Shown: positions 57,105 to 64,000 of the stretch, piece by piece
How positions within the stretch are numbered: position 1 is the stretch's first letter
How the letters are laid out: the number at the start of each line of letters is the position of its first letter
DNA from: Ilex aquifolium
Taxonomy: Eukaryota > Streptophyta > Magnoliopsida > Aquifoliales > Aquifoliaceae
Reading direction: 5' to 3'
Length of the DNA stretch: 64,000 bases
Assembly: GCA_951799425.1 (NCBI GenBank)
Contig: OX637394.1
Location: 18,037,001-18,101,000 of the forward strand
Made by a program: the position numbers and the translations under genes
Notes under the pieces: generated by a model
Told to the model about the DNA's origin: nothing
What the model saw: only the letters and a program-made list of their open reading frames with translations
Database searches by the model: none

Positions 57105-57628
57105 TGTAACACCCCCCCCCCTTCAACATGTCAAGATATTGTCCGCTTTGGGCCCACTGGTCCTCACGGTTTTGTTCCTCCCAGTATTCCTGGGAAAAGG
57201 CCTCTTTACATGTAAGGAAAGGAGCCTACTAATAAGCCCAGCAACTCCCCCTCTTCCAGCCGATGTGGGATTCCAGGACTGTGCATCCTTAGCAGGAACC
57301 TCACAATCCACCTCCCTTAGGGCTGCACGTCCCCATGCAGCACAGGCATACTTACCAGTTACCTCCTGCCCACACGCGGCACGGCAGGGCCCCACCCTCG
57401 GACCGGGCAAGGGTCGGCTCTGATACCATTCTGTAACACCCCCCCTCCACATGTCAAGATATTGTCCGCTTTGGGCCCACTGGCCCTCACGGTTTTGTTC
57501 CTCCCAGTATTCCTGGGAAAAGGCCTCATTACATGTAAGGAAAGGAGCCTACTAATAAGCCCAGCAACTCCCCCTCTTCCAGCCGATGTGGGATTCCAGG
57601 ACTGTGCATCCTTAGCAGGAACCTCACA
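57105..57628 (-). mobile_element. TRIM element with near-identical LTRs
   Basis: The LTRs are 57105-57305 and 57432-57628, both TG..CA. The internal part is 126 bp. On the minus strand TGGTATCAGAGCC (57416-57428) lies just inside the 5' LTR as the initiator-Met tRNA primer site, and AAGGGAGGTGGA (near 57306-57318) is the polypurine tract before the 3' LTR. Flanks are AATCT and ACTCT (4 of 5). There is no coding capacity; mobilisation must come from an autonomous copia-like element. The LTRs differ at few positions, so the insertion is young relative to its surroundings. Short frames inside are incidental. Confidence 0.92.
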
Positions 57629-57639
57629 ACTCTCCCACG

Positions 57640-58345
57640 GGATGATACTCAGAAAAATTACCCCATATCATCAAAAACAACAACACTCCTCTTTCGAAGC
57701 ACAGGTAAACCTCTGAGATCTTGAGAAACAGCACGCTTAACGCCACAAGGTAATCCCAAAGAAACCGAACAATCCACAGAACTCCTGCACTTTACAGCAT
57801 GATTCGCTAAGCTATCCGCAACCAAGTTAGCCTCCCTAAAAGCATGGACCAGCTGACAATCCACATTTTCCTTCAGTTCCCTAATCTGATCCCGAAAACT
57901 TAATAAAGGCCAAGCACATTCAAAAACCTTATCATAACCTTATCATAATAGAAACAAGTACAATAAAAATCCCTATTCAAAAAATCCAATCTATTCAAAA
58001 AATTCCCTGATCCGTCACACAAAAATCAAACAAGGCCAAGGACAATCATTAACCCCCAAAACAGCATTAACCAACACCAAAGAGTCACACTCAATCTCAA
58101 AACTATAACAAGATAATCTATACTGCATAATAAGTGGCAACCCATCACATAAGGCCTTGAACTCAGCAAGCATATTCGAACATTCCCCATAGTAAAAAGA
58201 TGCAGCTAGGACCATTTTACCCCATTCATTCCTCACAACTGCCCCCCACCTGCCACTCCTGGATTGCATCAGGCTCCAGCACACTAGAAGGAGGATAGAT
58301 CCATTTAACCCAAACACCCGACAAGACAACAGAACAAGAAAATTT
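57640..58345 (-). pseudogene. RNase H-like fragment (LINE or stand-alone RVT_3 type)
   Basis: On the minus strand: GAVVRNEWGKMVLAASF, then NMLAEFKALCDGL and FEIECDSLVLVNAV (58329-58015). After a frame change HAFREANLVADSLANHAV follows (57840-57785). These are the acidic and His-containing motifs of the RNase H domain found at the end of plant LINEs and in stand-alone genes. No poly(A) or RT is visible nearby. It lies inside the CACTA element, so it may be an insertion or captured DNA. Confidence 0.7.
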
Positions 58346-59594
58346 AATTTTAAAAAAATCCAGCAGAATTCCCAGCAGCATTATCCTGAACCTTAGGCTT
58401 AAGAGGGAGACTCACTTGGGCGGGAATTTCTCTCTCTTTTGTCGATGACCCTACATTTAATATAAATTAACACATGAATTCCACATAAAACAATAAAAAT
58501 GAAAAATTATCATTTGATGATGGATTAAAGTTGAGCAGCCCAAATTATACCCTAGGATGAGGTATGGGTTAGAATTCAAATCTTATCACTTAAAATTAAA
58601 AGAAAGAATAAAGAGACTCCATTCTACATAATCTACTTATTCTTAAAGAGGGTGGGCTTTTTTCAAATTGGGTGCATGTACTTATTCTTAAAGTCTCAGT
58701 ACAGGTGCTATGGTCAAACTGCATCCTAATCATTTTGAAGCAGGGCTTTATTTATTTTTCTAAGCTATGTGGGCTACATGTTCTTTTCTGTATCCTTAAA
58801 AAGTTGTAAAAATTATGGAGGACCTAATAACACTGTACCATTTTTATCTATCTGGATATAACTGTGATACATTCCAGTCAGATGTCTATCTTGAAGCATA
58901 AAAAATGGGCTAACAATGCTGATAGGATGCAGTTTCACTTTTGTATATATGTTGTTGGTGCGTTGGAACTCTGTTTTGCAAAGTATTCATGTTTTCTCTA
59001 ATAGTGTGTCATCATTGTGTGAGCCAATAGTAGCACACTATATCATCTTAGCCTAATAATTTGAACTTTTTACCTTATGGAATGGTCACCTGGTCAACTT
59101 GCCACCTATGATTGGAAAGTGTTGTTGCTCTTTTTGGAGTAATAAGGGTGGTAAATTTTTCTATGCTTAAAAGTAATTCTCAGCTATCCTTATCAAACCA
59201 TTTCCTTCAAAATAATTCACAGCTTTTTCTATGCTTCCTATATGTTTTTCATTTCTAGTACTTGCTTTCATATAAGAGGGTTTGCCATAAGATTTTTGGC
59301 ACCAAAAATCCATCAAACTCATTCAAACCAAAGTAATTGCGACAAGATCAATACAAGTCAACAACTCATGTAATATTTGAGCTACTATTCCATTTATTGA
59401 CTCACCTGACCAAATGAAGATGCTCTAGAATGACCTCGAAACTCTGTGTCTCGCACTGCCGGACTTCTTGACTCACTCCTCATCGATGATCGTTGAGAGT
59501 TTATATTATGAGTACTAGATGCATTAGGTACCTTTTAAGATTGCAAATACTTAATATTCATGGAGAAAAATAATACAATAATACAATAACTCTT
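58346..59594. other. Non-coding interior of the CACTA element
   Basis: AT-rich, no gene recognised. Confidence 0.5.
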
Positions 59595-61010
59595 CTAACT
59601 CAAAATATAAGTAGCTGAAGTTTTTATTACCTTTTCAACCTGAAGTGGATCTGTGTTTTTGCGAGCTGGTTCGGGAATATGCATACCCATTGCACGCATT
59701 TGAATGAGAAAAACATCAAACTGTCTTTGTTGAGCCTCAAACTTAGCTTCCATCTGACTCATTTGCTTCTTCATTTGTGTCTGCTGAGCCTCCATCTCTA
59801 ACTGATTAGCCTCCATCTCTGCCTTATGTCTACTCTATTGCTAATCTAGTTGGGACTGCATTGCTTGCATCTCTTCTAATTTTTTATGTCCAAACACATC
59901 TCTCAAAGATGGTCCAAAACCATATGTTCTAACACATCCAAGTCACTCCAGTCCCATGACTTGAGTGAAAACTTCATCTATTGCAGATGAAGATTGCGTA
60001 GAAGACTCTGGCATTTGTGACACAAGTTCATCCATGTCTGACTACAGCAAAAAATAATTTGAAATAAATATGAAACATAGGCGAAATAAGAATGAATAAA
60101 TAGTGAACATCTTTCTTGCCAATATTACATACCAAGGCTTGTGCAATAACATCATTAACTGGTCGATCATCTTTCTTTGAATATGCAACCTTAAAAAATT
60201 AAATACGACTCATTTTCTTCCCATTATTCTTTTTATTTTCCTACAGTTAAAATAGACACAATAAATAAACTTGAATAAAATTCTTTTATAAAACACATTT
60301 GTTTTCTAACAAACCCTTTCCATAACACATGCAAAGCTTGTTCGGCCAGTGGTGTGATGAAATTTTTTCTTGCTTCGAATGAGTTTGTTCCTCTCACTTT
60401 TTTCCTATTACATACCAAAAGCAATTATCATAAAAATTTGAAGAAAAAGAGCAATGACTTCTTTTATAATTGACAAGATTTACACTTGCATATTTGTACC
60501 TGTGCCTTCGGAGTGCTCCAATAATAGACCAAGGCCCGCCAATATGATTCCTCCACTCGGTCAGGCTCGTGAGCTAATCTTTCTACATCAGTTCTATAGG
60601 GATAATAAGCTTGTTTCTTAATCTCACACTTCCAGTCTTTCCACTTCCTCCCTATAGACTTCATTAGATATCCTTTTATCCACTCTTTTGCATCAGTGCT
60701 TGCCTACAATTTCATTCAAAAACCACTAATAACATGCAAAACCTATATACAATCACTTAGTAACTATAAAATAAATTCAAAAACTCTCCACCTTTATTTC
60801 ATCCCATATTCTTTCTTTATACTCATTTGGAACAACACGCCACTCGTGCCAATTTAAGGGTGCTATGGTCCCATTTTGAGCTTGCATGCCAAAACGAGAT
60901 TGAATTGGAGAAGCTTTTTCACCAATTGGTTGCTTTAATTCATTTTCCTCAATGTGTAGCACACTGCCGCCATGCGTCGAGGTAGGACCTCTAGTTCGTC
61001 TCTGTATAGA
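59595..61010 (-). pseudogene. TNPA / Transposase_24-like protein of the CACTA element, exons in pieces
   Basis: Pieces read from right to left are ENELKQPIGEKASPIQSRFG and NLHEWRVV-type (60962-60777), then KWKDWKCEIKKQAYYPY and LAHEPDRVEESYWRALVYYW (60664-60500). Next come KVRGTNSFEARKNFITP (about 60390) and a Gln/Met/Glu-rich coiled-coil (59816-59595). This order resembles the plant Transposase_24 (Ptta/En/Spm) family, which binds subterminal repeats. The pieces are separated by AT-rich gaps, some likely introns; I could not assign the splice sites. The coiled-coil would mediate multimers. Confidence 0.65.
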
Positions 61011-61521
61011 ATCTGAGGAATTGGAACCTACACTTAAAAAAAATTTGTTGAGTGGTTACAATATCATGTTTAGTGATAATTATTACTATCTATTCCTCCA
61101 TTACTAAAATATACCGCCGTCGTTGCGTGATGTATTGCCATCATCGTCTAGTGATTGGCCACAAGATGGATGGTTGGTACTGAAACCTGAATTATAAATA
61201 CTTAAATTACTAAACATATAATTGTATGCATAATATCAAATTGTGAGAAAAACATAATCTACAACCAAATAATGTACCTGGGAGGCTAGAAGTAGGGTGC
61301 CACCATGATGGTGGTTCTAGAATCATGTGCACATTCTCCACCATAGCAAACTATGAACCATTTATGGATATACAAGAGTTTGGAAGTGTGTCATCAAGAT
61401 TTAACACTAAGCAGTTTCATGATATTAAAAGAGAGCTCGACATTTTACATTGCAATGAAAATCCAAAACAATTAAATGTATAAAGTCTCATGATATTAAA
61501 AAAAAAAAAACAATTCATATA

Positions 61522-62208
61522 TCATTCATCATCATAACCATGAACTGTGGTTCCAACAACACCTTGTCTAACCCAGACCATGTCGTTGTCATCATGATCG
61601 ATAGCAGTTTCATCTAAATCTTGTTGCACATATTCCTCCACCTTGTTATGCTGCATCCTAGCATATTCTCTTGGTTGTTGTCCATAGACTTCAAATAAAT
61701 CTCTAGGTTTCACCTTGATGACTATTTTCCAATCTTCTTAAATGGGATCTTGTACATAGAAGACTTGTTGTACTTGAGATGCTAGGATGAATGGTTCATC
61801 AGAGATCAATCCCTTGGTGTAAAGCAAATTTCTAAAATTGACTAGTGTAAAACCAAAGTCATCTTGCTCGACAAGACCCCTATTGTTATCGACTCAATCA
61901 CATTTAAATAATACATACTTGCAGTCATGTGAATAATATAGTTCAACAATATCAGTAAACACTCCGTAATATGTAACATCTCCTTCCACGGGATGCATGT
62001 CCCTTGAACTAGCATAACTATGAGTACTTGCCTTTAGCATAACACCACTGTTTTGAGTTTTTCTTCTCCGTTCACATTTCTTTGTGTGATATCTTGTACC
62101 ATTGATAATGTACCATGTGAACCTAGTGGCTTGCTTAGACGGACCCATAGCTAGTGTCATAATCTCATTAGAAAGTTGCATATTTCCTGCTGCTATTAAC
62201 TTCTGCAC
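61522..62208 (-). pseudogene. DUF4216 region of the CACTA transposase gene
   Basis: The stretch at 62208-61894 (FTWYIINGTRYHTKKCERRR, VTYYGVFTDIVELYY, YVLFKCD) matches the DUF4216 domain that follows Transposase_21 and DUF4218 in plant CACTA TNP2 proteins. It continues in another frame to the acidic DDNDMVWVRQGV end at 61522. Role unknown; part of the TNP2 protein. Confidence 0.8.
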
Positions 62209-62233
62209 CTATAGTAATGGAAATTTTGAAATA

Positions 62234-62860
62234 TTAAACACTAACACATAACATGTCACTTAACCTGAAAGTATATGTAAATTTCCCGATGTTACATACA
62301 TAGGATGCAAACCATATGTGAAATGTATCATTGTGAATGCGATCGACTTCATGATCCCTCACACGACGATTGAACGTTCTAATAAAGGCACAATTTTCCC
62401 TACGTAAAAAATTCTTGTTTGAATGCAATGAACATAAAGTTGGTTAACTATTCTAACACAATAACAAAAAATGGAACCATGTATTACTCTTGAAATGGGA
62501 CAATTGCGGGACTGTTAATGAGCACATAGTGATGGGTCTGTTGTCGTTCTATGTCACTGAGGGTGAACACTTTTCCACTTCCTAAGGGACAACCTCCTTG
62601 CCCATCAAATGTGATATTACCATCATAACTCCTCACTCGTCGAAGTGACTTGGTCTCGACATCATGCAAATATCTTTAGCAAAATTTCATACATTCTTCC
62701 ACCAAGTGTCCTTGTTCAATAGATCCCTCTGGCCGACTCCTATTCCTGACATATGATTTAAATGTGTAGAGGAACCTACAACCACAGACCAATGGTAAAT
62801 AGAATTACATGAAATGCGAGAGAGGATTTGCATTAAAGTTTAGTTATATATGCATCACGG
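62234..62860 (-). pseudogene. TNP2 segment between DUF4218 and DUF4216
   Basis: Pieces FLRRENCAFIRTFNRRVRDHEV (with Arg-rich run), TLSDIERQQTHHYVLIN and a CTFC-type Cys/Arg segment near 62690 correspond to the linker between DUF4218 and DUF4216 in TNP2. Gaps between them look like an intron (about 62430-62480) or decay. Confidence 0.65.
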
Positions 62861-62861
62861 T

Positions 62862-63994
62862 TCACCTCTCTATTGGATACATCCAACGATATTGCACCGG
62901 GCCGGCAATTTTAGCCTCCTCAACTAAATGTATCAGCAAATGCTCCATGATATTGAAAAAGCTCGGCGAAAATATTTTTTCGAGATGACAAAGTGTAAGC
63001 ACAATCCGAGACTGGAGGCGGTCTAGGTCATCTACTTGCAGAACCTTTGAACATAACTGCCTAAAAAAATTATGTAGCTCAATCAATGGCCCAACCACTT
63101 TCTTAGGCAATAAACTCATCACAACAATCGGCAAAAGTTGTCACATTAGTATATGAGTATCATGACTTTTTAGTCCAGATATAGTACGTTGTTTAACATT
63201 AACACACCGAAAAATATTTGATGCATAACCATCTGGTACTTTGAGTTTCTTTAGAATTGCACAAAATGCAACTTTCTCCCCATTGTCCATAGTGAAGCAT
63301 GAAGGGGGCAAATAAAATTTGTTACCCGCTTGTTGTGGGTGGAAGGCCATTCGAATGCCCATCTCTTGCAAGTCTAGTCAAGCATTCATATCATCTTTCT
63401 CTTTTCTAGCAACATTTAAAAGAGTCCACAATAAATTGTCACAAACATTCTTCTCAATATGTATCACATCAAATTATGTCGAATTGGATTGTGCTCGCAA
63501 TAAGCCAACTCAAAGAAAATGTTTTTCTTCTTCCAATTGTAGCTTGGATGAATCTCGTCATCTTCATATACCCCATCTTACCTCCTTTTTCGCTTTCTGG
63601 AATGGCTACTCTCGCCATCCTTCCCAAAGTTGTTTTGATAATTTGAAGGAAACATTTGTAACACATCTGTACCCGAAAGTCGAACTAGATTTATTTCAAC
63701 TTCAACAGTGTCATCAAATGACAATTTATCTTTACGAAATCCATGATCTTGACCCAACCAGCGTTGATGCCCCATGTAACAAAGCTTTTTTCCATTTGCC
63801 AGCCAACGGTAACGGGTGTGCTCATGACAACAAGGACAAGCTAAATTACCTTTTGTGCTCCATCCCGACAAATTTGCATAAGCCGGAAGATCATTGATTG
63901 TCCATAATAGCATTGCCCGCATTACAAACATCTGGTTTCTAGATGCATCAAACGTATTAACACCAACCTCCCACAACTCCCTCAATTCATCCAT
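62862..63994 (-). pseudogene. TNP2 transposase (Transposase_21 and DUF4218), partial
   Basis: Right to left: VNTFDASRNQMFVMRAMLLW, TINDLPAYANLSGWSTKG, CPCCHEHT (zinc-ligand-like), CYMGHQRWL and GKDGESSHSRKRKR belong to Transposase_21 (63994-63578). A 63371-63141 stretch has NKFYLPPSCFTM and GLKSHD. DUF4218 follows at 63134-62862 with PLIELHNFFRQLCSK and AGPVQYRWMYPIER. In-frame TGA codons near 63370 and 63135 and an indel break the reading. The N-terminal part, including other catalytic residues, is outside the window. Confidence 0.85.
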
Positions 63995-64000
63995 TACAAG

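Larger units (their letters stand above)
56398..64000 (-). mobile_element. CACTA (En/Spm) DNA transposon, 3' part
   Basis: The left terminus is CACTGCAAGAAAAAAG at 56398, a CACTA-type inverted repeat after a TAT flank. Repeated GGCGTTTA / TAAACGCC words follow. Transposase pieces run on the minus strand from 59595 to the window edge (tnpA/Transposase_24-like, then DUF4216, DUF4218 and Transposase_21 regions toward the right). The other terminus is outside. A TRIM and RNase H debris have inserted between the terminus and the genes. Several stops in the transposase suggest an immobile copy. Confidence 0.88.

Noticed and set aside
57139..57716. Two nearly identical 84-94-residue frames in tandem
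   Set aside because: They are the two LTRs of the TRIM read in the same phase, not duplicated genes.

Overview
The window is repeat-rich plant nuclear DNA, almost certainly from an angiosperm. The evidence is nested Ty3/gypsy LTR retrotransposons of the Tat and Athila lineages, a CACTA transposon, TRIM elements, LINE 3' debris and an intronless berberine-bridge-enzyme-like (BBE-like) oxidase gene. No bacterial or organellar genes, rRNA or tRNA were seen. All comparisons were made by eye, so element boundaries rest on TG..CA ends, target-site duplications (TSDs), primer-binding sites and polypurine tracts.

Layout. 1-7670: 5' two-thirds of a minus-strand Tat-lineage element. It has a gag-protease frame, a pol broken by stops and frameshifts, a 55-bp hairpin minisatellite, and a spliced ORF running antisense beyond the integrase. 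7671-9760: AT-rich DNA with a possible Helitron 3' end. 9760-15232: a dead BBE-like gene split by a 1.75-kb repeat-rich segment and by a 2.0-kb solo LTR. 15880-20785: a decayed minus-strand gypsy fragment carrying two more solo LTRs. 23449-25098: the one host gene that looks intact, a 549-residue BBE-like FAD oxidase, between direct repeats of about 0.7 kb.

27021-54892 is one minus-strand Tat-lineage element with both LTRs, primer-binding site, polypurine tract and a TATAT duplication at each end. It is expanded to about 28 kb by nested insertions: an Athila-type element at 28717-37465 (itself holding a solo LTR at 30235-32445), a solo LTR at 38915-40761 inside the integrase, and a second Athila-type element at 43074-50226 inside the reverse transcriptase. 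The whole stack lies between what look like the two LTRs of an older miniature element. 56398-64000 is the 3' part of a minus-strand CACTA transposon, with a TRIM and RNase H-like debris inside it.

The only plausible working host locus is the BBE-like gene. Its flanking repeats and the upstream pseudogene point to a local tandem array broken up by transposons. The most unusual signals are in non-coding parts of the LTRs. Several LTR families carry their own clustered short palindromes (CCTACYGGTAGG, CCTTCCGGAAGG, GTACCGGTAC, ATGAGCT-loop-AGCTCAT). A short module with fixed spacing (GTTGTAG, 44 nt, CAATCGG, 22 nt, GTTATG) sits beside the palindromes in otherwise different LTRs, and is inverted in place in one of two copies of the same family.
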